Below, piece by piece: positions 55,668-64,000 of a DNA stretch of 64,000 nt. The DNA is from Pirellula sp. GTDB taxonomy: Bacteria; Planctomycetota; Planctomycetia; Pirellulales; Pirellulaceae. How positions within the stretch are numbered: position 1 is the stretch's first letter; the number at the start of each line of letters is the position of its first letter. The position numbers and the translations under genes are program-made. The DNA is taken from NCBI GenBank assembly GCA_021300015.1, contig JAJTFB010000007.1, positions 1 to 64,000 on the forward strand. Reading direction: 5' to 3'. The notes under the pieces were generated by a model that did not search any database, was not told where the DNA came from, and saw only the letters and a list, made by a program, of their open reading frames with translations.

Positions 55668-58600
55668 CTACCAGTAAATGAATTGTAGGAATCGCTCGCG
55701 ATCCTCTGCGGGTAAAGCATCGATGTCCTCGACAACGTAGCGATTTTCGCAGGTATCGATAAGCAACTTGCCGTTCTCGCTGTATTCGAGAGCTTGACTT
55801 TGGGTCCAACGCATGGTCAGTGTGCATGGTCCTCGGTCGGTCTCAACATCCATCGTGAGATAGCCAGATTCTAACTGATTTTTCCGCACTCGCAGTATCC
55901 GCCGCATCAAATAGCGTCGTTCGATCATTTCCTCGATCAGCGTACGGTTCGAGCTGCGCCATTGGGCAAGCTCCCGGATCATCCCGCACTCGTACTCTTC
56001 CCCGTTCTCCTTCCAACTTCGAACACTAAGGTATCCGGCTGGATATTTCGACGGGAAGGTCTTCACGATGAAAACCGAGGCCGCATGCAATTTCCCATCG
56101 ACCCAAAGCTCGATCCGATCATGAGACCCGCGGCGCAATTCGCACCGAGAGTCCTCCAACCATACGATCGCCGGCGCTGGGGTGCTCTCCGGATCGGAAT
56201 CCATCGGTTTATCATCGGAGTTTTCATCGGAGTTTTCGTCGGGGTTTTCGACATCGTCAATGGCATCGAGAGTCTCCGAATCGCTCTTGCGAGATTTAGC
56301 ATTGGGAGGATCGAGAACCGAAACGCTCGAGCGGTCGGAGCCCGAGGCGACCGCAGCTTTCTGCGTTTTCTCCAATTCGGCTGCCGTATGGATCAACTTG
56401 TCGACGTCTGGATTTTTGCTGACCGAGGTTTGAATTCGGACCAGCCTTGCATAGGTACCATCCAGCGCCAAAAGTTCCGCGTGCGATCCTTGCTCGATCA
56501 ATCGACCTTGGTCGAACACCAGAATTCGGTCGGCGTTTCTAAGCGTCGAGAGTCGGTGCGCGATCGCCAAGGTCGTGCGGCCACGGATGAGAACTTTGAG
56601 AGCCTCCTGAATGCTCTTTTCGGCCTCGGCGTCGATGTTGCTCGTCGCCTCGTCGAGCACAAGAATTTTCGGATCATACAGCAAGGTTCTTGCGATCGAG
56701 AGCCGTTGCTTTTCACCTCCTGACAATCCGGATCCGTTCTCACCGAGCAGCGTTTCATAGCCGAGTTGTTGCCTGCAGATAAAATCGTGCGCACCGGCCG
56801 CCTTGGCTGCCTCCAAGCCCTGCTCGAGACTTGCCGTCGGTTTGCCAAAGCTCAGGTTTCTCCAAATCGTTCCACGGAACATGTAAGACTCTTGGAAAAC
56901 GATCCCCAAGCGTTCCCGAAGCTGTTGACTCGATAGGTCCCGAAGGTCGATTCCATCGACCAAGACTCGACCTTCCTGAACATCGTAGAACCTTCCTAGC
57001 AGATTGACCATCGTCGATTTTCCAGATCCAGATCGCCCGACGACACCTACCATCTCGCCCGCTTTGACGTCGAAACTGATATTCTTCAAAACCGGCTGAT
57101 TGCGATCGTACCCAAAAGTCACCTCTTCGAACCGGATCTCACCTTGGACGTTTTCCCAAGCGACCGGACGGCTCGGCTCTAAAACCGTCAGCGGAGTATC
57201 GAGCAACTCCAGAACCCGTTTGCTACCGGTAAGAAAACTGGTTAGCCAGGAGGTGAAGTTCGACAAGGCGCTCAAGGGTGCATAGAACATCCCCAAGTAG
57301 GCTAGGAAGGCGATGAGTTCCCCGAGGCTCATCGAGTTGCCGATCACGTCCCGACCTCCGACATACCAAACGATCAGGCCTCCAAGACTAAAGACGATCG
57401 ACATGGCCGCAGAGTACCAAGCGTTGGCGTTCTCGACCCACAGACGCCAATCTCGGAGTTGCTCACTTGTTTTGGAGAACCGCTCGTACTCGCGATCCTC
57501 CTGCGAAAAAGCCTTCACGACCCGAATCCCGGTAAGCATTCCGCTCAAGACGGTGATTTGCTTTGAGGATGCATCCCAGAGCCTGTAGTAACGCGGATAG
57601 ACCTTCCGCCAGAAAATCGAAGTCCCCAAAATGACCAATGGGACGGGAATCAATGTGAACAACGCAAGCTTGGGATTGATCCACACCAGCATCGCTCCGA
57701 CCCCAATAAGCTGGGCGATCTGGAGCAAGAATCCTCCTGTGATCTGGTACATCAGTCCATGCATCGCTTCGCTATCGTGCGCGACTCGGCCAAGCATCGA
57801 TCCGACCTGATGGCGGTCGTAGTAGACGACGGCCAAACTCTGCAACTTACGGACCATCTCGGCCCGCAGCGTTCGGGTCAATCCAGTCCCGATGAGGGTC
57901 GCCAATTTACCCTTGAAAACCGCGACAAACGATAGCAAGACCCGAGAGGCCGCCAAGGCTAGGACAATCAACAGAAGCGCCGTTTTAAAGTCGACCTGAC
58001 GCGGATCTCCAGACTCATCCTTGCCCGTCAATACATGGTCGATCATGTACTGCTGGAGTTTCGGTGGGATCAATTCCGCGATCACCCCAGCGATGGTCAA
58101 TCCACATAGCAGGATCGCTCCGCGTCGATACGGGTGGAGCAATTGATGGACCCGTCGAAGGATCTGCCCCTTTTGCATGCATCGAGGGCAGCTCTCTTCT
58201 TTGCTGCTCAGATACAACGCGCATTTAGGACATTCAGGCGCATCGAAACTCTGACCGCTCGAATGGGAATCATGGGACTCAGCGTAGATATCCTCCGACC
58301 AAGTCTCAGGAAACTCGCGCATCTTTTCCATCAGACGAGAAATCTTGTGGAACCGCGTCGCATAAGCGTTCGAGAACCTCACCCAATCGATCCAATCGTC
58401 CCCAACCCGCACTTGCAGTGTTCCGCTACCGACGCCCGATTGGGTCCTTACCGACTTGATGTCGGTCCATGGAACGCTTCGCAAAAGTACCGCACAAGTA
58501 GTACCCTTTAAGTCAGTCCCCTTTAAGCCGGTTCCCTCGGTTTCCGGTTCGATGGCCAACACCGACACTTCCTTGGAGGAAACGACCAGCCATTGTTCCG

Positions 58601-58766
58601 AGCGCGAACCTCGGAGAGAAACATCGGTAAAATTTGCGAGCCAGAGATTGCGGTGGACCAATCCGGCCTCATCCAAACAACCGATCAAGACTCCAGGAAC
58701 AAGGACGGCATTGGTAGTGTTTTGTATCTGTGTCAACCGAGGAGACTCCCACCCACGATAGAACAA
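55668..58766 (-). CDS. ABC exporter fused to N-terminal extension, zinc ribbon and DUF1854
   Basis: A 1032-residue fused transporter. Residues 1-160 are a soluble extension of unknown type. CPKC...CPRC (about 177-195) is a zinc ribbon. A six-helix type IV exporter domain (about 210-510) is followed by the ATPase: Walker A GRSGSGKST (about 579), signature LSGGEKQR, Walker B ILVLDEATS, and H-loop AHRLS. An acidic linker leads to a C-terminal DUF1854 domain (about 880-1032). DUF1854 proteins have been linked to cyanophycin gene clusters in proteobacteria; no cyanophycin gene is here. The first start is TTG 58766; a later TTG is possible. Confidence 0.85.
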   Translation of the reverse strand: MFYRGWESPRLTQIQNTTNAVLVPGVLIGCLDEAGLVHRNLWLANFTDVSLRGSRSEQWLVVSSKEVSVLAIEPETEGTGLKGTDLKGTTCAVLLRSVPWTDIKSVRTQSGVGSGTLQVRVGDDWIDWVRFSNAYATRFHKISRLMEKMREFPETWSEDIYAESHDSHSSGQSFDAPECPKCALYLSSKEESCPRCMQKGQILRRVHQLLHPYRRGAILLCGLTIAGVIAELIPPKLQQYMIDHVLTGKDESGDPRQVDFKTALLLIVLALAASRVLLSFVAVFKGKLATLIGTGLTRTLRAEMVRKLQSLAVVYYDRHQVGSMLGRVAHDSEAMHGLMYQITGGFLLQIAQLIGVGAMLVWINPKLALFTLIPVPLVILGTSIFWRKVYPRYYRLWDASSKQITVLSGMLTGIRVVKAFSQEDREYERFSKTSEQLRDWRLWVENANAWYSAAMSIVFSLGGLIVWYVGGRDVIGNSMSLGELIAFLAYLGMFYAPLSALSNFTSWLTSFLTGSKRVLELLDTPLTVLEPSRPVAWENVQGEIRFEEVTFGYDRNQPVLKNISFDVKAGEMVGVVGRSGSGKSTMVNLLGRFYDVQEGRVLVDGIDLRDLSSQQLRERLGIVFQESYMFRGTIWRNLSFGKPTASLEQGLEAAKAAGAHDFICRQQLGYETLLGENGSGLSGGEKQRLSIARTLLYDPKILVLDEATSNIDAEAEKSIQEALKVLIRGRTTLAIAHRLSTLRNADRILVFDQGRLIEQGSHAELLALDGTYARLVRIQTSVSKNPDVDKLIHTAAELEKTQKAAVASGSDRSSVSVLDPPNAKSRKSDSETLDAIDDVENPDENSDENSDDKPMDSDPESTPAPAIVWLEDSRCELRRGSHDRIELWVDGKLHAASVFIVKTFPSKYPAGYLSVRSWKENGEEYECGMIRELAQWRSSNRTLIEEMIERRYLMRRILRVRKNQLESGYLTMDVETDRGPCTLTMRWTQSQALEYSENGKLLIDTCENRYVVEDIDALPAEDRERFLQFIYW

Positions 58767-58830
58767 CGGGTTTCGAATGGACGTTTAGAGTCCCTGAGCT
58801 GCGCGTAGTTCCATGCAGTCTATCCGAATT

Positions 58831-58839
58831 CATGCTATA
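58831..58839 (+). promoter_or_regulatory. Extended -10 promoter of the second haem-c/DUF1501 pair
   Basis: TGC plus TATAAT (58834-58839) is a consensus extended -10, with a likely start near 58846, about 47 bases before ATG 58893. No -35 match. Confidence 0.6.
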
Positions 58840-58892
58840 ATCGTGAAGGTCCGACCCCTCCGCTTCGTCCCTCTCCCTCCTTGCGATTCATC

Positions 58893-61553
58893 ATGCCGCC
58901 GATCCGATCGATGCTGGCTGTGTGCTTGCTAAGCCTGCTGGCTTGTGCAACCGCGTTCTTGCCGGATGCCAACTCCCAAGAGGCTCCCTCCGAGGCCCCG
59001 ATCCATTTTGAAACCGAGGTTCGCCCGATCCTCAAAGCCCATTGCTTCCATTGCCACGGTGAGCAGGACCATCGCGAAGGAGGATTGGACTTAAGGCTTG
59101 TGCATCTGCTTGAAAAAGGTGGTGATTCAGGCGCAGCGATCGTACCAGGAAACGCCGACAAAAGCCTGCTGATCCAACGTGTACTCGATGGTCAAATGCC
59201 TCCTGGCGGAAAGACCATCCCCGATGCGCAAAAACAGATTCTCAAACGATGGGTCCAAGCAGGAGCGCTGACCAAGCGGCCAGAGCCGCAAACTCCAACC
59301 CTAGAGGATTGGTCCGAGGAAGAACGGAACTTCTGGTTGTTCCAACCCGTCGCCTCGGGCCCGGTGCCTAAGGTAGCTCAAGCCGATGCTCACGCGATGA
59401 ACTCTCCGATCGATGCGTTTGTCGCCGCTAAGCTTCAAGAGAAACAACTTCCAAGTGCACCCTTGGCCGATCGCGTCACGCTCATTCGTCGACTATCGCT
59501 GGATCTTTTGGGACTACCCCCGACCCAGGAGGAGATCCAAGCATTCGTCGAGGACTCCCGCCCAGATGCTTACGAACGGACCGTCGATCGGCTACTGGCT
59601 GACCCACGCTACGGTGAGCATTGGGGAAGGCATTGGCTCGATGTCGCTGGGTATGCCGATAGCGATGGCTACAGCGAACAAGACACCGAACGCCCGTGGG
59701 CTTGGCAGTATCGAGACTATGTCCTTTCGAGCATCAATGCCGACCTTCCCTACGATCAATTCGTCATCGAACAGCTCGCCGGCGATGAGCTGGTCCCCCA
59801 ACCCTGGGAAATCCTCACCCCCGATCAGCAGCGACTCCTTGCGGCCACAGGTTTCCTCAGGAACGCACCCGATGGGACAGGACATCAAGGAGTCGAGGCA
59901 AACATCGCTCGAAACGACGTGATCGCCGAGACGATCAAGATCGTATCGAGTTCTTTCCTCGGACTGACCGTCGGCTGCGCCCAGTGCCATGACCATCGCT
60001 ACGATCCGATCTCGCAACGGGACTACTACCGCATCCGAGCATTGATCGAACCAGGTTTGGATTGGAAAAACTGGCGAGACAAGAATTCCCGCCTCGTGAA
60101 TCTTTGGGACGCGGAACAAAGACAAAAAGCTTCCGAGGTCGACAAAGAGCTTTCGGAACTCGAAGCCAAACGGCTCATCGAACTCGACCGAATCGTCGAC
60201 GAGATTTTCGACCAAGAAGTGTTGAAACTTCCTGAGGACCTGCGCCAAGCGGCTCGCACATCCCGCTCGACGGCCGCCGACAAACGGACCGAAGACCAAC
60301 AAAAGCTCATGCGGGATTACCCGAGCTTGAACGTCGACCGAGGCAGCGCCATTCTTTACGATGGCGCGCGGATCAACGAATTCAATAAGAAATACGAAAC
60401 CCAACAAGCAGAGATCAAAACCAAGCGGCCCGCTGAGGTGTTCGTCGCTAGCTTCTCGGAAGTTCCCAATCAAATCCCTACCACCTTTCTGTTCAGCCGG
60501 GGTGATTTCCAGCAGCCTAAAGAACCTGTCCCCCCTGGCGGATTGAGTATCCTCGCAGAGCACGACAAGCTGACTCCCGACGATCCTAACGTCGCAACCT
60601 CTGGACGACGGTTGCAGTTTGCCAATATGCTTACCCAAGGGGTCCACCCGCTGTTGACTCGATCCTATGTGAATCGAATTTGGATGCATCATTTCGGCCG
60701 AGCGATCGCATCGAACCCAGGGGACCTCGGTCTCCTGGGCGAACGTCCCACGCATCCGGAACTCCTGGACTGGATGGCTAACGAGTTCGTGCAAACAGGT
60801 TGGAGCCGCAAACGAATCTCCCGAGAAGTCCTTCTGTGCGAAACTTACCGCCGCTCCTCGGGTCGAAATGCAGAGGGTCCCGACAACGACCCGCAGAACC
60901 TCTGGTTGGGTAGGATGAATGTGCGACGGCTTCAGACCGAATCGCTCCGAGATGCGATGCTGGCCACTGCTGGAATGCTCTCGCTGCGGATGTACGGAGC
61001 ACCCAGCACCGTCAACCCCGACGAAGTCGGTCAGACGATCATCGGCAAGGCCACTCGCGATGGCAACGGTATCTTGGTCGCCAAACACGAAGAGGTCTCC
61101 GACTCCTACCGACGCAGTGTCTACGTACAAATACGTCGATCGATGCCCCTTGGAGTCATCGAACCGTTCGACCCAGCAGGAACCGCTCCGAATTGCGATC
61201 GCCGTTCCCAATCGACCGTTGCAACCCAATCGCTCATGCTCATGAACAATAGTTCGGTCATCCGCCTCTGCGAGCACTTTTCCAATCGTGTGCTCCGGGA
61301 GGCTGGCGAGGATCCGACGGCCCAAGTCCTACGGGCTTGGCAGTTGGCTTTCGGAGTCGATCCCACCGAAACGCAGCGAACCAGGACGACCCAGTGGCTC
61401 GTCGATCAGCGAGCGGTCCTAACACAACCGAATCCCGAACAGCCCACGGCTCCCAACGGCGGAGCACTCGAGCCGGCCAAAGCCAACCAACAAGCCTTGG
61501 CGCTGCTGTGCCAAGCCTTGCTCTCCTCGAACGCCTTCTTGTATGTCGACTAG
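58893..61553 (+). CDS. Exported haem-c protein with DUF1549 and DUF1553 (planctomycete PSD1 type), second copy
   Basis: An 886-residue relative of the first copy. Signal peptide 1-29; haem motif CFHCH (51-55) in PSCyt1; DUF1549 with CAQCHDHRYDPI; a coiled-coil segment (about 400-460); DUF1553 with RSYVNRIWMHHFGRAI. Start ATG 58893 (TTG 58881 is possible). It is 50 bases upstream of the second DUF1501 gene. Copies differ enough to suggest different substrates; this one has an extended -10 promoter, the first one a leader with tandem repeats. Confidence 0.92.
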   Translation: MPPIRSMLAVCLLSLLACATAFLPDANSQEAPSEAPIHFETEVRPILKAHCFHCHGEQDHREGGLDLRLVHLLEKGGDSGAAIVPGNADKSLLIQRVLDGQMPPGGKTIPDAQKQILKRWVQAGALTKRPEPQTPTLEDWSEEERNFWLFQPVASGPVPKVAQADAHAMNSPIDAFVAAKLQEKQLPSAPLADRVTLIRRLSLDLLGLPPTQEEIQAFVEDSRPDAYERTVDRLLADPRYGEHWGRHWLDVAGYADSDGYSEQDTERPWAWQYRDYVLSSINADLPYDQFVIEQLAGDELVPQPWEILTPDQQRLLAATGFLRNAPDGTGHQGVEANIARNDVIAETIKIVSSSFLGLTVGCAQCHDHRYDPISQRDYYRIRALIEPGLDWKNWRDKNSRLVNLWDAEQRQKASEVDKELSELEAKRLIELDRIVDEIFDQEVLKLPEDLRQAARTSRSTAADKRTEDQQKLMRDYPSLNVDRGSAILYDGARINEFNKKYETQQAEIKTKRPAEVFVASFSEVPNQIPTTFLFSRGDFQQPKEPVPPGGLSILAEHDKLTPDDPNVATSGRRLQFANMLTQGVHPLLTRSYVNRIWMHHFGRAIASNPGDLGLLGERPTHPELLDWMANEFVQTGWSRKRISREVLLCETYRRSSGRNAEGPDNDPQNLWLGRMNVRRLQTESLRDAMLATAGMLSLRMYGAPSTVNPDEVGQTIIGKATRDGNGILVAKHEEVSDSYRRSVYVQIRRSMPLGVIEPFDPAGTAPNCDRRSQSTVATQSLMLMNNSSVIRLCEHFSNRVLREAGEDPTAQVLRAWQLAFGVDPTETQRTRTTQWLVDQRAVLTQPNPEQPTAPNGGALEPAKANQQALALLCQALLSSNAFLYVD

Positions 61554-61603
61554 CCATCCGACTTCCTAGCAAATCGCAATCCTCCAATCGCCTTGGAACG
61601 AGC

Positions 61604-63091
61604 ATGAACAACGAAAACCAATTCGAACCGCAGCGATATACTTCTGAGCGTTCCTCTCGGCGGCACTTTTTGGCGCAGCAAGGGATCGCAGGAGCAACCT
61701 TGTGCATCGCGGGACTCGCAGCACAACGAGCCGCTGGAGAACCCCCAAAACCAGCTCTCGAGCCGATTCAATACGATCTAAAGCCCAAGCTTCCACATCA
61801 GGCCCCGCAAGCCAAAGCCATGATCTCGATGTTCATGCAAGGAGGACCATCGCATATCGATCTTTTCGACCGGAAGATCGAAGTCGAAAAGCGAAACGGC
61901 GAAAAATACACAGGCGATCTCAAGTACGACAACGCCGCCGAATCGTCTGCGAAAATTTGGTCTGGGCCTTGGAAATGGGAACGCTACGGCCAATGCGGGA
62001 TGGAACTCAGCGAGCTCGTCCCCCATTTGGGTTCGATCGCCGATGACATCACTCTCATACGTTCGATGAACACCGGCGTGAACAATCACGGGCAATCGAT
62101 CTACGCGTTGCACCATGGCCGCGTGACCGAAGGGCGACCGGTGTTGGGCTCATGGATCACCTACGGATTGGGAACCGAAAGCCAACAATTACCTGCCTTC
62201 GTCGTGCTGACCGATCCGGGTGGGTTGCCAGTTCTAGGTACCGATTGCTGGTCGAACGGTTGGTTGCCCTCGCTCTACCAAGGAACCGTGATTCGGCCTC
62301 AAGAACCCCGCATCTTGAACTTAAACCCTCCGCCGCATTTGGCAGGTAGGCCTCAACGAGCCTATTTGGATTTGCTCAAGGAACTCAACGCCGAGCATTT
62401 GGCGTCGAGAGCCTACGAAAACGACTTGCAAGCTCGCATGGCCAGTTATGAACTTGCCGAAGCGATGCAAACCGCAGCCCGCGATGCATTGGATATCAGC
62501 AAGGAAACCGAAGAGACCCATAAGATGTATGGGTTGGATCAAGACGCCACCCGGGAGTACGGAACCAGATGCCTAATCGCCCGACGGCTCGTCGAACGAG
62601 GAGTCCGTTTCGTTCAGATCTATACATCGACCCAGCAATGGGACCACCACGGCAATATCAAAGACGCTTTGCCAGGAGCTTGCAAGAAAACAGATCAACC
62701 CTCGGCGGCTTTGGTCAAGGATCTCAAACGACGAGGATTGCTCGATTCGACGTTGGTCCACTGGGGTGGGGAGATGGGACGACTGCCCGTCGTTCAAAAC
62801 GAAAAGAGCATCGGTCGAGACCACAATACTTATGGCTTTAGCACGTGGTTGGCCGGGGGTGGAATCCGACAAGGGACCGTCTACGGCCAGACCGACGATT
62901 TCGGTTATCAAGCCGTCACCGACATCGTCCATCACTACGATTACCACGCGACGGTCATGCACCTATTCGGCTTAGAACCGTCCAAACTGGCCTTCGTGCG
63001 TCCAGGAGGACTCGGTACCTTGCTCGACGGACAACCCGGCAAGATCGTCGAAGGAATCCTCAAGCAACCGCTGGCGAAATCCCCGGCGTGA
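61604..63091 (+). CDS. DUF1501 protein with Tat signal, second copy
   Basis: A 495-residue DUF1501 protein. Tat-type signal SSRRHFLAQQGIAGATLCIA; core motifs MFMQGGPSHIDLFDRK, RCLIARRLVERGVRFVQIY, WGGEMGRLPVVQNE and IGRDHNTYGFSTWL, the last giving the metal-binding DHN cluster. ATG 61604 is preferred; the frame is open far upstream but overlaps the haem-c gene. It pairs with the upstream haem-c protein as in the first locus. Confidence 0.92.
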   Translation: MNNENQFEPQRYTSERSSRRHFLAQQGIAGATLCIAGLAAQRAAGEPPKPALEPIQYDLKPKLPHQAPQAKAMISMFMQGGPSHIDLFDRKIEVEKRNGEKYTGDLKYDNAAESSAKIWSGPWKWERYGQCGMELSELVPHLGSIADDITLIRSMNTGVNNHGQSIYALHHGRVTEGRPVLGSWITYGLGTESQQLPAFVVLTDPGGLPVLGTDCWSNGWLPSLYQGTVIRPQEPRILNLNPPPHLAGRPQRAYLDLLKELNAEHLASRAYENDLQARMASYELAEAMQTAARDALDISKETEETHKMYGLDQDATREYGTRCLIARRLVERGVRFVQIYTSTQQWDHHGNIKDALPGACKKTDQPSAALVKDLKRRGLLDSTLVHWGGEMGRLPVVQNEKSIGRDHNTYGFSTWLAGGGIRQGTVYGQTDDFGYQAVTDIVHHYDYHATVMHLFGLEPSKLAFVRPGGLGTLLDGQPGKIVEGILKQPLAKSPA

Positions 63092-63114
63092 TCCGCCGAG
63101 AAAGCCCAAAAATC

Positions 63115-63477
63115 TCAACCGATCGGATTTCTGGCAAAGATCCACTCCTCGATGGGCTTTCCCTTGAGGATTTGCTCGTCGATGAACCTATCGATCCGAT
63201 CTTCGGTCATACCGCTATACCAATAACCCTCGGGGTAGACCACCAAGATCGGGCCACCGGTGCAAATCCGCAGGCACTGAACCTTCGTGCGATAACACGC
63301 GCCAGGCGCATCGGACAACGATAGGTTTCGGGCCTTGAGTTCGTCTTTGAGTTTCTTCCAAGCCCCCGCGCCGATTTGCGCAGAACAGCAGCTAGGTCCA
63401 ACACATAAGAAAATGTGCCGTTGGTAGTTGCCGATCTGAAGACGGATCGCAATTTCCTTGAGCTCTTCATTCATCAT
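63115..63477 (-). CDS. Thioredoxin-like [2Fe-2S] ferredoxin
   Basis: A 120-residue thioredoxin-fold ferredoxin. The cluster ligands are likely Cys25, Cys30 (or Cys31), Cys68 (or Cys61) and Cys72 in CVGPSCC and CYRTKVQCLRIC. The C-terminal PILVVYPEGYWYSG matches the family. It transfers electrons in the cytoplasm; partner unknown. It is convergent with the DUF1501 gene, 23 bases apart. Confidence 0.85.
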   Translation of the reverse strand: MMNEELKEIAIRLQIGNYQRHIFLCVGPSCCSAQIGAGAWKKLKDELKARNLSLSDAPGACYRTKVQCLRICTGGPILVVYPEGYWYSGMTEDRIDRFIDEQILKGKPIEEWIFARNPIG

Positions 63478-63707
63478 TCAATCCGAGGGCTAGCCAAGTA
63501 CGGAGTACCAAAAAGGAACTTGCAATTCAGGACCGCGGGAAAAGATTTGCACAAAATTCAAGCAGATCCTCATGAAAAGATTCTCCAGGATTGTCGCAAG
63601 CTTTCGGTAAGGCTACACTGTTTGCGACTCAAAAACCAGTCGAAGCCGAGTCGAACACCCCCGTTCGACCATTCCGATCACTCCCTTCCTACCCGCAGCC
63701 AATCCCC

Positions 63708-64000
63708 GTGTCAGAAGAAGTCGCAACCCTCAAAATCGGCGAGAAATCTCTCTCGATGCCCATCCACGTCGGTACCGAGAACGACCGAGCAATCGACATC
63801 TCGAAACTTCTAAAAGAGACCGGGCACATCACCCTCGACGAGGGCTACGCAAACACCGGCGCGACGAGCAGCGCCATCACGTATCTCGACGGGGATCGCG
63901 GAATTCTCCGCTACCGTGGATACCCCATCGAACAACTCGCCGAAAAATGCGATTTCCTCGAAACGAGCTACTTGCTGATCTACGGCGAATTGCCCACGCC
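63708..64000 (+). CDS. gltA: Citrate synthase, N-terminal part (cut by window edge)
   Basis: Type II (GltA-like) citrate synthase condenses acetyl-CoA and oxaloacetate. Visible part: 97 codons from GTG 63708, with the N-terminal beta strands ([15 protein letters not shown]), [20 protein letters not shown], and [14 protein letters not shown], all typical. The catalytic His and Asp are outside the window. No Shine-Dalgarno is evident. Confidence 0.92.
   Translation, partial: MSEEVATLKIGEKSLSMPIHVGTENDRAIDISKLLKETGHITLDEGYANTGATSSAITYLDGDRGILRYRGYPIEQLAEKCDFLETSYLLIYGELPT

Noticed and set aside
59592-61325. 577-codon open frame antisense to the second haem-c gene
   Set aside because: Shadow frame of a strongly supported gene; no domain or start signal.

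Overview
The window reads as chromosomal DNA of a planctomycete, most likely of the Pirellulaceae (inference from gene content; no 16S rRNA is present). Two gene pairs of the planctomycete type are seen, each a haem-c protein with DUF1549/DUF1553 followed by a Tat-exported DUF1501 protein (30262-34360 and 58893-63091). There is also a DUF1559 prepilin-like protein with the C-terminal H-X9-DG motif, a tricorn-like S41 protease, a DUF1080 protein and an ABC exporter carrying DUF1854. Genes are dense, lie on both strands, and many have a weak or no Shine-Dalgarno sequence. No tRNA, rRNA, CRISPR array or complete insertion sequence was recognised.

Layout. 1-9515 is mostly minus strand: a ComF fragment cut by the window edge, a quinone-reductase-like MDR enzyme, a KAS III-like enzyme, a repeat-rich spacer, a hotdog thioesterase overlapping rpsR, an Old Yellow Enzyme, the run purQ-panC-lgt, and a YceH protein. 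A PQQ-propeller protein (minus) is divergent from an HMA lipoprotein, dnaE, hrpB and speA (plus). 20104-24211 is the most accessory-looking part: a WYL regulator, a scar of an Rpn nuclease gene, an antisense nucleotidyltransferase and two tandem Rpn nuclease genes, each ending in a hairpin that covaries between the copies. Housekeeping genes follow: serine hydrolase, moaD, 2-hydroxyacid dehydrogenase, two tatA-type genes and homoserine dehydrogenase.

30262-36198 holds the first haem-c/DUF1501 pair, the DUF1559 protein and a small lipoprotein. Next come a Dabb protein, a TrmH methylase coupled to a DapA-like lyase, a cysteine-rich exported repeat protein, an alpha/beta hydrolase and the tricorn-like protease. 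43542-49376 carries a Gfo/Idh/MocA oxidoreductase, an isochorismatase-ThuA fusion coupled to a PLP decarboxylase, and an SGNH-DUF1080 fusion. An OxyR-type regulator with both redox cysteines is divergent from a katG that encodes an N-terminal export signal. After a strong terminator come a LuxR-type regulator, a beta-lactamase-fold hydrolase, the ABC-DUF1854 fusion, the second haem-c/DUF1501 pair, a thioredoxin-like ferredoxin and the start of citrate synthase.

The spacers carry dispersed repeats. A 16-bp GTAGCCACCTGTC unit occurs at two loci 50 kb apart, a TTCCGTGTG family forms inverted repeats near 3 kb, and a perfect 35-bp inverted repeat at 49.5 kb lies between purine-rich and pyrimidine-rich tracts. 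The best candidates for something new are the Rpn cluster, the cysteine-rich repeat protein, the PDZ-like insertion in Lgt and the exported KatG/OxyR pair.
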